Assembly: GCA_910586355.1 (NCBI GenBank)
Contig: CAJUHJ010000001.1
Coordinates: forward strand, 1 to 64,000
Reading direction: 5' to 3'
Length of the DNA stretch: 64,000 bases
Origin: an uncultured Lachnospiraceae bacterium
GTDB lineage: Bacteria > Bacillota > Clostridia > Lachnospirales > Lachnospiraceae
Below, piece by piece: positions 1 to 7,166 of this stretch. The notes beneath the pieces are model-generated. The model searched no databases and was not told where the DNA came from. It saw only the letters and a program-made list of their open reading frames with translations. Positions within the stretch are counted from its first letter, which is position 1, and each line of letters begins with the position of its first letter. Both the position numbers and the translations under genes were made by a program.

Positions 1-34
1 GTAACAAAAAGAATCCCGTATTTATGTGGGTTCT

Positions 35-51
35 GGCGTTTCGCAAACGCC
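35..51. repeat. Short perfect hairpin near the window edge
   Basis: GGCGTTT is followed after three bases by its exact complement AAACGCC. No T-run follows on either strand, so it is not a typical intrinsic terminator. It lies upstream of the tandem repeat and integrase and may belong to the same integrated element. Its role is unknown. Confidence 0.4.
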
Positions 52-102
52 TAAACAAAATATCAAGAAGAAAGGAGCGAATGCTGAAACATGGGTTGCG
101 AA

Positions 103-166
103 TACCTAAAAACTGAAACACCTGAATACCTGAATACCTAAACACCTGAATACTTAAATACAAAAA
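103..166. repeat. Eight tandem copies of a degenerate 8-bp unit (TACCTGAA-like)
   Basis: Eight consecutive 8-bp units are in perfect register: TACCTAAA, AACTGAAA, CACCTGAA, TACCTGAA, TACCTAAA, CACCTGAA, TACTTAAA and TACAAAAA. The period is not a multiple of three and no ORF crosses the repeat. It sits 20 bp upstream of the integrase reading frame. Such iterated sites next to an integrase suggest arm-type binding sites for the recombinase or an excisionase, but that is inference; a simple slippage repeat is the alternative. Confidence 0.7.
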
Positions 167-185
167 ACTCATTACAGCGGAGTAT

Positions 186-1502
186 ATGGAAGAAAGAAAA
201 AATTACAGCAGGGAGGATTTTTCCCGGCAGGAAAAATTAAACGCCTTGCAGAATGCACTGTTATGCAGTAATATTGATTTAGATGAAGTGCTGGATAACA
301 TAGACGCTATGACAAAGAAAAAAATATTGGAATAGCACCCATACACGATTACGGAAAACAAAGACGGCAGGTTTTCAACTTATGTAACGGATGCCACAAA
401 ACCGAATAACCGCCGTAAAATCGTAAAATCTTTGAAAGAACTGCTGGAAAAAGAAATCATAAAATTTTACAGGGAGCGTGAAAAGAAGAATAAAGAGAAG
501 AAAATATGTTTAAAGGATTTTTATGCAGAATGGCTCAATTACAAATCGTTACGGACAAATTCAAGCGCCTATATAAGGACAATAAACGAACTTTGGAAAC
601 GCTATTATGCCAATGATAAAGTTTCCGATATTCCCCTTGTTGATTTAGACAAATATACGCTTGATGTATGGGCGCATACGCTGATTAAAGAATGCAGGAT
701 GACAAAAAAGCAGTATTATAATATGGCGGTCATCATGCGCCAAGCCTTGGAACTTGCAGTGGAAAAGAACATCATACCGGAAAATCCGTTTTCAAAAGTA
801 AAGATTGACCGGAAATTATTTACCCCTGTAAAAAAGAAGCCGGACGAAACGCAGGTGTATCTTTTGAATGAGCAGTCATTAATTGAAAAAGAAGCATATA
901 CGGATTTTGAAGCAACTGGAAACGCCGCTTGTCTTGGAATCCCTTTTGCGTTCCAGACGGGAATGAGGATTTCTGAAATTGTTGCGTTGAAATGGTCGGA
1001 TATTGGAGAAGAAAAAGAAAACTGCATCCATGTCCAGAGAATGGAAACGAAAGATTATAAGCGTTTGCCGGACGGAACTTTTGGCAGTCCGGAGAGAGTT
1101 GTAATTGAGCGGACAAAATCTCTTGCAGGAACAAGGAATGTATATTTGACCTCAAAAGCAAGGGATATTCTTGAACAGATAAGAAAAAGCAATTTAAAAA
1201 ACGGTTACGACGATTCGGGATATATCTTCCTGAATGAAAAGGGACGCATGAACACCCTCTGTCTGGATACAAGAATCCGAAAATACTGCCGTCACATCAA
1301 TATATCTGAAAAAGGAATGCATAAAGTCCGAAAAACATATATTTCAACTTTGATTGATTCAGAGAATATCAATATTAATTATATCAGAGAGCAGGTCGGG
1401 CATTCAGACGAACGGACCACGTTTGGAAACTACTGCTTTAACCGGAAACCAAAAGACCAGACCGCGGAAGAAATGGAAAAAGCGCTGGTTTTCGGCTTAT
1501 AA
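186..1502 (+). pseudogene. Tyrosine recombinase (phage/ICE-type integrase) interrupted by an in-frame TAG
   Basis: One reading frame runs from ATG 186 to 1502 and is broken only by TAG at 333-335. The segment before the stop ends in TKKKILE. The segment after it begins HPYTITENKDGRF, which looks like the three-stranded AP2-like arm-binding domain of Tn916-type integrases, so the two halves read as one protein of about 437 residues. The C-terminal catalytic domain is intact: GMRISEIVALKW (Arg), the beta-hairpin Lys region, HKVRKTYIS (HxxR), GHSDERTTF and a Tyr in NYCFN. After the stop the first in-frame start is TTG 432, which has no ribosome binding site and would remove most of the arm-binding domain. 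The gene is therefore probably inactive or needs readthrough; a sequencing error at 333 is possible. It lies beside the 3' end of tRNA-Leu. Confidence 0.75.
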
Positions 1503-1549
1503 GATTTGTTCTCAAATGTTCTCAAAAAAACGGACAAATTCAGAACAGC

Positions 1550-1589
1550 AAAAAAGTCGGGAAGTTCTGGAAAATCAAGGCTTCCCGAC
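1550..1589 (-). terminator. Rho-independent terminator downstream of tRNA-Leu
   Basis: Perfect 9-bp inverted repeat GTCGGGAAG (1556-1564) and CTTCCCGAC (1581-1589) with a 16-nt loop. Read on the - strand the hairpin is followed directly by six T (plus-strand A at 1550-1555). It would end the tRNA transcript and also shields the region from the integrase gene. Confidence 0.8.
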
Positions 1590-1601
1590 AATTTCAGCCA
1601 G

Positions 1602-1681
1602 TGCGGGTAACAGGACTTGAACCTGCACGGTCTCCCACCAGAACCTAAATCTGGCGCGTCTGCCAATTCCGCCATACCCGC
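1602..1681 (-). tRNA. tRNA-Leu (anticodon UAG)
   Basis: The - strand shows a 7-bp acceptor stem (GCGGGTA with TACCCGC), a D-arm, an anticodon stem CCAGA/TCTGG with loop TTTAGGT (anticodon TAG), a class II-type variable arm and the T-loop TTCAAGT. CCA is not encoded. The 3' end faces the broken integrase 99 bp away, the usual geometry for an element inserted into a tRNA 3' end. A - strand ORF across it is the well-known artefact of translating a tRNA. Confidence 0.93.
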
Positions 1682-1694
1682 TTACAATGTTATT

Positions 1695-1723
1695 ATCATA
1701 TACATTTTTGGGAAAACTGTCAA
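1695..1723 (-). promoter_or_regulatory. Sigma-A promoter for tRNA-Leu
   Basis: On the - strand TTGACA (1723-1718) and TATGAT (1700-1695) are separated by exactly 17 bp. The -10 box ends 14 bp before the mature tRNA 5' end, which leaves a short leader. Confidence 0.8.
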
Positions 1724-1739
1724 GTGAAAACATTTAACT

Positions 1740-1767
1740 TTGCAATTATTGTGTTGTGTGATATACT
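1740..1767 (+). promoter_or_regulatory. Sigma-A promoter for the membrane-protein/cdaA operon
   Basis: TTGCAA (1740-1745) and TATACT (1762-1767) are separated by 16 bp. The first gene starts 44 bp downstream behind an AGGGGGAA ribosome binding site. Confidence 0.65.
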
Positions 1768-1810
1768 ATTTACAAGTATGCGATTTGGAAAAATATTCTA
1801 GGGGGAACAT

Positions 1811-2209
1811 ATGGTAAATCAGGAAAGAGTGTGTGAGATGACCCGGCTTGCAATTTTTGATCAAAATGAGGGGGAAACCTGTAAGCCGATGATTCAGTAT
1901 TTTCGAAAAGACTATATAGCAAAAGAATTATTAAAGAGTTTTGTCACGGGAACGATTGCATTTGGCCTGCTTGCGGCAATGTTTGGGCTGTATTGCGTAG
2001 AAAATTTAATAGAGCAGATAAATACGATTGATATCCGGGAGATGATAACTGGTATTTTAATATGTTATGCGGTGTATCTTGCAGTATATTTTGTCATTAC
2101 GTATATTGTATATTATGTACGCTATTCGAGGGGACGCCAGAAGGTGAAAAAATATTATTTGCATTTGAAAAAGGTGAACAGGCTTTATCGCGAGGAAGAA
2201 CAGATATGA
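1811..2209 (+). CDS. Small two-pass membrane protein of unknown function
   Basis: 132 residues. An N-terminal cytosolic part of about 45 residues is followed by two hydrophobic segments at about 46-68 and 82-105 and a basic, Arg/Lys/Tyr-rich tail. I recognise no family. The start is the ATG behind AGGGGGAACAT. It is the first gene after a promoter and lies 39 bp before another membrane protein and then cdaA, so it may be part of the cdaA transcription unit. No function can be assigned. Confidence 0.75.
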   Translation: MVNQERVCEMTRLAIFDQNEGETCKPMIQYFRKDYIAKELLKSFVTGTIAFGLLAAMFGLYCVENLIEQINTIDIREMITGILICYAVYLAVYFVITYIVYYVRYSRGRQKVKKYYLHLKKVNRLYREEEQI

Positions 2210-2248
2210 GTCCGGCTGCCTGATACAGCACAACAGGAGGGATAGAAA

Positions 2249-3202
2249 GTGACTGACTTATTGGAAATAAAAGAAAAGATTAAAAATATTTATGGAAAAT
2301 TTGATATTTATATTGTGCCATTGTTTAAATTTGTGTTGGCATTGTGTGTTTTTTCTATTATAAATGGTAATATTGGTTATATGGGAAGGATTGACAGTCT
2401 TCCGGTAGTTTTGGTATTGTCGTTAGTCTGCGCAATACTTCCGATGAATGTAATGATTTTACTGGCGGCGGTTGTGATTATGCTTCATTTATACGCATTG
2501 GCATTGGAAGTGGCAGTCGTCGGCCTTGTTTTATTTTTACTGATTTTATTTTTGTATTTTCGTTTTGTTCCAAAAGATGGTATTTATACTGTATTGATGC
2601 CCCTTTGCCTGCATTTTCAGCTGGGTCCTGTTATGCCGGTTGTTGTTGGACTGAAAGGAAAGATATATTCCGTATTATCTCTGTTATGCGGTATTGTAAT
2701 CTGGTTTTTCCTGGATGGAGTAAAACAGAATGCAGCGGCTTTGGGCAGTAAAAGTGAAGATGCTTCTTTTACTTCAAAATTTGCAGCGGCATTAAATCCG
2801 ATATTGAATAATAAAGAGATGTATCTGGTGCTTGTTACCTGTATGCTGGTGACGGTTATTGTGTTTGTGATTCGCAGGCTTTCCATAGATTACGCTTGGA
2901 CAGTGGCAGTTCTTGTTGGCGATTTGCTGTATTTTATTATTATTTTTGCCGGATATATGTTGTTGGAAATTTCGGGCAGGACAGTGGGACTTATTATTGG
3001 TTCTTTGGTATCTTTGGCAGTTGCCCTGATACTGGAATTTGTGTTCTTTAATCTGGATTATTCCAGAACGGAGCGCGTACAGTTTGAAGATGATGAATAT
3101 TATTATTATGTCAAAGCTGTACCTAAGATGTATGTTGCAGAAAAAGAGAAACAAGTAAAAACATATGCTGCGAAAAGAAGTGGTCATGCTTCAAAGAGGT
3201 AG
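2249..3202 (+). CDS. Polytopic membrane protein of unknown function upstream of cdaA
   Basis: 317 residues starting at GTG behind a strong AGGAGGG site. About eight hydrophobic segments span residues 20-270. A charged tail follows with an acidic/tyrosine stretch (FEDDEYYYYV) and then a Lys/Arg-rich end. The fold resembles a small integral membrane protein; I see no transport or catalytic motif. It sits 54 bp upstream of diadenylate cyclase, so co-expression with c-di-AMP synthesis is likely. A homologue at this place in related Lachnospiraceae would fit, but I cannot confirm that here. Confidence 0.7.
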   Translation: MTDLLEIKEKIKNIYGKFDIYIVPLFKFVLALCVFSIINGNIGYMGRIDSLPVVLVLSLVCAILPMNVMILLAAVVIMLHLYALALEVAVVGLVLFLLILFLYFRFVPKDGIYTVLMPLCLHFQLGPVMPVVVGLKGKIYSVLSLLCGIVIWFFLDGVKQNAAALGSKSEDASFTSKFAAALNPILNNKEMYLVLVTCMLVTVIVFVIRRLSIDYAWTVAVLVGDLLYFIIIFAGYMLLEISGRTVGLIIGSLVSLAVALILEFVFFNLDYSRTERVQFEDDEYYYYVKAVPKMYVAEKEKQVKTYAAKRSGHASKR

Positions 3203-3256
3203 TTGGTAAAAGAAGAATGGCAAAATGACTGTTGACGCAGAAAGGAAGTGGAACGA

Positions 3257-4162
3257 TTGGAAGATATGCTGTCAATGCTTAGCATATTTAAAGATAAATA
3301 TTTGACGTGGATAGATTTACCGGTAATGACTGTTATTGACGTTGTAGAAATCATTATCATAGCATTTCTGTTTTATACCATTTTGCTTTGGATTAAAAGT
3401 ACGAGGGCATGGATGCTGTTTAAAGGCCTGATGGTAATATTAGTATTTGTTATGGTTGCCGCAGTATTCCAAATGACAACGATTTTATGGCTGGCTGAGA
3501 AAACGCTGAATGTAGGCGTGATTGCACTTGTGATTATATTTCAGCCGGAACTTCGGAGGGCTTTAGAACAGCTTGGCAGAAAAAGTTTTTTAAAAGGCGT
3601 GACGGTGCTTGATTTTGGAAAAGATCAGGTTGAAAATGTCAGTGAAAAGACAATTAACGAATTGGTCCGAGCCTGTTTTGAAATGGGAAAAGTAAAAACA
3701 GGGGCATTGATTGTTATGGAAGATACGGTTGTGCTGACGGAATATGAGCGGACGGGTATTCTAGTGGACGCCATTTTAACAAATCAGTTATTGATTAATA
3801 TTTTTGAAAAAAACACACCGCTTCATGATGGGGCAATTATTGTACGCGGGAACCGCATTGTATCTGCGACCTGTTATCTGCCGCTTTCTGATAATATGGA
3901 ACTTAGTAAAGAACTTGGTACCAGACATCGTGCGGCAGTGGGAATTAGTGAACTCAGTGATTCTTTGACAATTGTGGTTTCGGAGGAGACGGGCGGAGTT
4001 TCTGTTGCCACCAGCGGCAGATTGATCCGAGGACTGGATCAGGAAGGTTTGCGTACGCAGCTTAAGGCGCTGCAGAAATATGAACCGGAAACCAAACGTA
4101 AAGGCTTACTGAAAAGGAGGCTGAAAAATGCTAAAAAAGATATTCCAGCGGATCACAAATAA
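3257..4162 (+). CDS. cdaA: Diadenylate cyclase CdaA (membrane-bound c-di-AMP synthase)
   Basis: Makes c-di-AMP from two ATP at the membrane; c-di-AMP controls potassium and osmolyte uptake and cell-wall homeostasis. Three N-terminal membrane helices (about residues 20-90) precede a DisA_N catalytic domain with both signature motifs: LHDGAIIV (DGA, near residue 190) and GTRHRAA (RHR, near 223). The length of about 301 residues is usual for the family. I chose TTG 3257 because AGGAAG lies 8 bp upstream; GTG 3248 overlaps that site and ATG 3266 is also possible. The 3' end overlaps the YbbR gene by 35 bp, as expected for translationally coupled cdaA-cdaR. Confidence 0.93.
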   Translation: MEDMLSMLSIFKDKYLTWIDLPVMTVIDVVEIIIIAFLFYTILLWIKSTRAWMLFKGLMVILVFVMVAAVFQMTTILWLAEKTLNVGVIALVIIFQPELRRALEQLGRKSFLKGVTVLDFGKDQVENVSEKTINELVRACFEMGKVKTGALIVMEDTVVLTEYERTGILVDAILTNQLLINIFEKNTPLHDGAIIVRGNRIVSATCYLPLSDNMELSKELGTRHRAAVGISELSDSLTIVVSEETGGVSVATSGRLIRGLDQEGLRTQLKALQKYEPETKRKGLLKRRLKNAKKDIPADHK

Positions 4163-5483
4163 TTTTGGCTTAAAAATTTTGGCGTTGATTTTTGCTGCGG
4201 TACTTTGGCTGGCAGTTGTCAATATTGATGATCCAAATACGACAAGGACATTCACCACGACAGTGAGTATTGAAAACAGCGATTATCTTGCAGGTATTGG
4301 AAAATATTATGATATTGTCAATAACAGCAATACCGTTACATTTAAGGCAAGCGGAAAACGATCTTATTTGGAACGTATGAGCAATAGTGATTTTAAAGCA
4401 GTCGCCGATTTGGAAATGATTGAGAATCTAAACCGTGTTCCAATTGAAATAACAGCGCAGCGGTATGGAAGCTCTATCACAGTTGCCAGTAAAATTTATT
4501 TTTTGGAGTTAGAAGTAGAGGATTTGATTTCAAAACCGTTTGTGATTTCCATGCAGGCAGAAGGGGATGTGGCGGATCGCCATGCGCTTGGAGAGATGAA
4601 AGCATCTCCGACGCTGATTCGTGTTTCCGGGCCGGCGTCCGTAGTAAATACAATTGAAAAAGCGGTCGCTACGGTAAATGTAGAAGGAATTTCGCAAGAT
4701 ATGACGGATAGTGTTATACCCGTTTTATATGATAAAGATAATAATGAAGTTGATACAAGAGAGCTTTCTTTTAATATACAAAACGTGATGGTCTCCATGC
4801 AGATTTTAGATACAAAAGATGTAACTTTAAATTTCCAGACGACAGGAACTTTGCCTGAGGGATATGAATATCTTGGTATAGAGTATAGCCCTCAGACAGT
4901 GGCAATTAAAGGAATGTCTGCTGTCCTTAATACGATAAACAGTATTATAGTGCCAAAAGAAGTGCTGGATTTGACGGATGCGACTGGAGATATTGTAAAA
5001 GACGTAGATATTTCGGCGTATCTTCCAAATGGAGTTTCTTTGGTAGATAGTTCACAGGCGAAGATTGCTGTGGATGTAAAAATTGAGCGGCATGAAGAGA
5101 AAACATTTAAAATGCCTACTGCAAATATTACAGCAAGTAATTTAAACAGCAGATATGCAGTAAAATTTTTAAAAGAAACGATTGATGTGGAATTAGAAGG
5201 CCTTACGTCTGATTTAGATGCGCTTGATGCAGGGACTTTGACCGGAAGTATTGATGTGGCTGGAATGACTGAGGGCGAGCATACCGTCAATTTGGAATTA
5301 AATTTGGACAGTAAATTTAAAATGGTAAATACAGCGACTGTGACCGTAGATATTGTTTTGGCAAACAGTATACAAAATTCGAATTCGAATAAAACGGATA
5401 CGGATAAGCTGGATACAGAAAAAGAGGATGCGAATAAGGAGAACTCCGAAAAAGAAGATTCGCAGGAGCCGGATTTGGAATAA
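4128..5483 (+). CDS. cdaR: YbbR-domain protein, CdaA partner/regulator
   Basis: 451 residues: an N-terminal membrane anchor (about 12-30), then an extracytoplasmic part made of about four YbbR repeats (roughly 45-415) and a low-complexity Asn/Lys/Asp/Glu tail. YbbR proteins bind and modulate CdaA in Bacillus and relatives. The start is ATG behind AAGGAGG and lies inside the 3' end of cdaA, so translation is probably coupled. It is followed by glmM, giving the conserved cdaA-cdaR-glmM order of Firmicutes. Confidence 0.9.
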   Translation: MLKKIFQRITNNFGLKILALIFAAVLWLAVVNIDDPNTTRTFTTTVSIENSDYLAGIGKYYDIVNNSNTVTFKASGKRSYLERMSNSDFKAVADLEMIENLNRVPIEITAQRYGSSITVASKIYFLELEVEDLISKPFVISMQAEGDVADRHALGEMKASPTLIRVSGPASVVNTIEKAVATVNVEGISQDMTDSVIPVLYDKDNNEVDTRELSFNIQNVMVSMQILDTKDVTLNFQTTGTLPEGYEYLGIEYSPQTVAIKGMSAVLNTINSIIVPKEVLDLTDATGDIVKDVDISAYLPNGVSLVDSSQAKIAVDVKIERHEEKTFKMPTANITASNLNSRYAVKFLKETIDVELEGLTSDLDALDAGTLTGSIDVAGMTEGEHTVNLELNLDSKFKMVNTATVTVDIVLANSIQNSNSNKTDTDKLDTEKEDANKENSEKEDSQEPDLE

Positions 5484-5508
5484 ATAAATGAGTTTAGGAG
5501 GTTGCGTT

Positions 5509-6858
5509 ATGAGCAGAATGTTTGGAACAGACGGAGTACGCGGTGTGGCGGGAATGGAATTAACGATAGAATTGGCAATGAAATTGGGGCAGGCAGGAGC
5601 ATATGTCCTGACGAAAGAGCAGGAACACCAGCCTACAATTATTGTAGGATGTGATACCAGAATTTCGGGAGGGATGCTTGCGAATGCAATGATGGCAGGA
5701 ATATGTTCTGTTGGCGCGAATGCAATTTATGCAGGCGTTGTCCCGACTCCGGCAATTGCCTATCTGACAAGAAAACACAAAGTGGATGCAGGAGTTGTAA
5801 TATCAGCTTCCCACAACCCTATGGAATTTAATGGAATTAAATTTTTTAATGGAGCAGGATATAAACTTTCCGACCAATTGGAGGATGAAATTGAAGCACT
5901 GATTGTAAACAATATGAAAGACGTTCCGATACCGACAGGTTCCGGTATTGGGCGGATTGAATACCGATTGGATATTAAAAATGAATATATTGCTTTTATG
6001 AAAAAACAGGTTCCGGTAGATTTGAGCGGCATGAAAATCGTTGTGGACTGCGCGGAAGGAGCATCGTATGAAACATCTGTGAAAACACTTCGTGAAATGG
6101 GTGCGAATCTTGTTGCAATCCATGTACATCCGGATGGAACCAATATCAATTCAAACTGCGGCTCTACACATATGGAAGAGCTTCGGGCACGCGTTGTATA
6201 TGAAAAGGCAGATATTGGAATTGCGTTTGACGGAGATGCAGACCGTATGATGGCAGTCGATGAACTTGGAAACGTTGTGGACGGCGACCAGGTAATGGCA
6301 GTGATTGGCAATCATTTGAAACAGCAGGGAAAATTAAATAAAGATACGATTGTAGTCACTGTAATGAGTAATTTAGGGTTTACCCTGATGGGAGAACGGG
6401 AAGGACTCAATATTGAAAAAACAAAGGTTGGAGATCGTTATGTATTAGAGCATATGGTGGCGAACGGTTATAATCTCGGCGGTGAACAATCCGGCCATAT
6501 CATCTTTTTAGATGATAATACGACGGGCGACGGCCTTCTTAGCGCGCTCCATCTTTTAAAAGTTATGACGGAGACAAAACGCAAGCTTTCTGATTTGGCA
6601 GAAATTATGGAGGTTTTGCCGCAGGCGCTTATAAATGCAAAAGTCCCGAATCATAAAAAAGAACACTATATGGAATACGCAGAAATTGCAGAAGCAGTAA
6701 AAACTTTAGAAGAAAAGTTCCATGGGGAAGGCAGGGTGTTGATTCGTCCATCCGGAACAGAACCGATGGTACGTGTGATGATAGAAGGAAAAGATCAAAA
6801 AGTAATTGAAGAAGAAGCAGAAAAATTGGCGGAGCTGATTACGAATATTATGCTCTGA
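5509..6858 (+). CDS. glmM: Phosphoglucosamine mutase GlmM
   Basis: Interconverts glucosamine-6-phosphate and glucosamine-1-phosphate for UDP-GlcNAc and peptidoglycan synthesis. It shows the phosphoserine loop ISASHNP (Ser101), the metal loop DGDADRMM, the sugar-binding GEQSGH and the phosphate-binding RPSGTEP. 449 residues is the normal length. An ATG at 5488 is in frame, but AGGAGG at 5496-5501 lies inside that extension and is well placed for ATG 5509, which gives the usual N-terminus MSRMFGTDG. In other Firmicutes GlmM binds CdaA and lowers its activity, which fits the operon. Confidence 0.96.
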   Translation: MSRMFGTDGVRGVAGMELTIELAMKLGQAGAYVLTKEQEHQPTIIVGCDTRISGGMLANAMMAGICSVGANAIYAGVVPTPAIAYLTRKHKVDAGVVISASHNPMEFNGIKFFNGAGYKLSDQLEDEIEALIVNNMKDVPIPTGSGIGRIEYRLDIKNEYIAFMKKQVPVDLSGMKIVVDCAEGASYETSVKTLREMGANLVAIHVHPDGTNINSNCGSTHMEELRARVVYEKADIGIAFDGDADRMMAVDELGNVVDGDQVMAVIGNHLKQQGKLNKDTIVVTVMSNLGFTLMGEREGLNIEKTKVGDRYVLEHMVANGYNLGGEQSGHIIFLDDNTTGDGLLSALHLLKVMTETKRKLSDLAEIMEVLPQALINAKVPNHKKEHYMEYAEIAEAVKTLEEKFHGEGRVLIRPSGTEPMVRVMIEGKDQKVIEEEAEKLAELITNIML

Positions 6859-6884
6859 TTATAATTTGTACGGAGGAAACGCAT

Positions 6885-7148
6885 ATGGTAAGCCAAAAAA
6901 TTACGATTAAGAATCCTACCGGTCTGCATTTGCGTCCGGCAGGAATATTATGCAAAGAGGCAATGCACTTTCAATCATTGATTACATTTAATTACAGAGG
7001 AAACACAGCAAATGCGAAAAGTGTGTTAAGCGTACTTGGAGCATGTATAAAGACGGGAGATGAGATAGAGCTTGTCTGTGATGGAGCAGATGAAGAGCAG
7101 GCGCTTTCGTCATTAATTAAAATAATAGACGAAGGATTTGGTGAATAG
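6885..7148 (+). CDS. HPr-family phosphocarrier protein
   Basis: 87 residues with the HPr fold. His15 lies in GLHLRPAG with Arg17, and Ser46 in AKSVLSVL, so both the PEP-dependent phosphorylation site and the HPr-kinase site are present. Crh-type proteins lack His15, so this is HPr-like rather than Crh. Leu replaces the usual Ala16. It lies 27 bp after glmM behind CGGAGGAA, apart from any enzyme I or PTS gene in the window. It may be the general HPr or a regulatory paralogue; the sequence alone does not decide. Confidence 0.88.
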   Translation: MVSQKITIKNPTGLHLRPAGILCKEAMHFQSLITFNYRGNTANAKSVLSVLGACIKTGDEIELVCDGADEEQALSSLIKIIDEGFGE

Positions 7149-7166
7149 GAGGTACTTCCGGATTAT

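Noticed and set aside
24..116. Short basic open frame on the + strand at the window edge
   Set aside because: It has no ribosome binding site and runs into the tandem repeat; it may be the tail of an upstream gene, but 30 codons are not enough to support it.
1430..1675. ORF on the - strand across the tRNA
   Set aside because: It is the translation of tRNA-Leu, a common artefact, and overlaps the integrase end.
5760..6311. Long - strand ORF inside glmM
   Set aside because: glmM carries all catalytic motifs in the + frame; the - strand frame has no site or family pattern and is a shadow.
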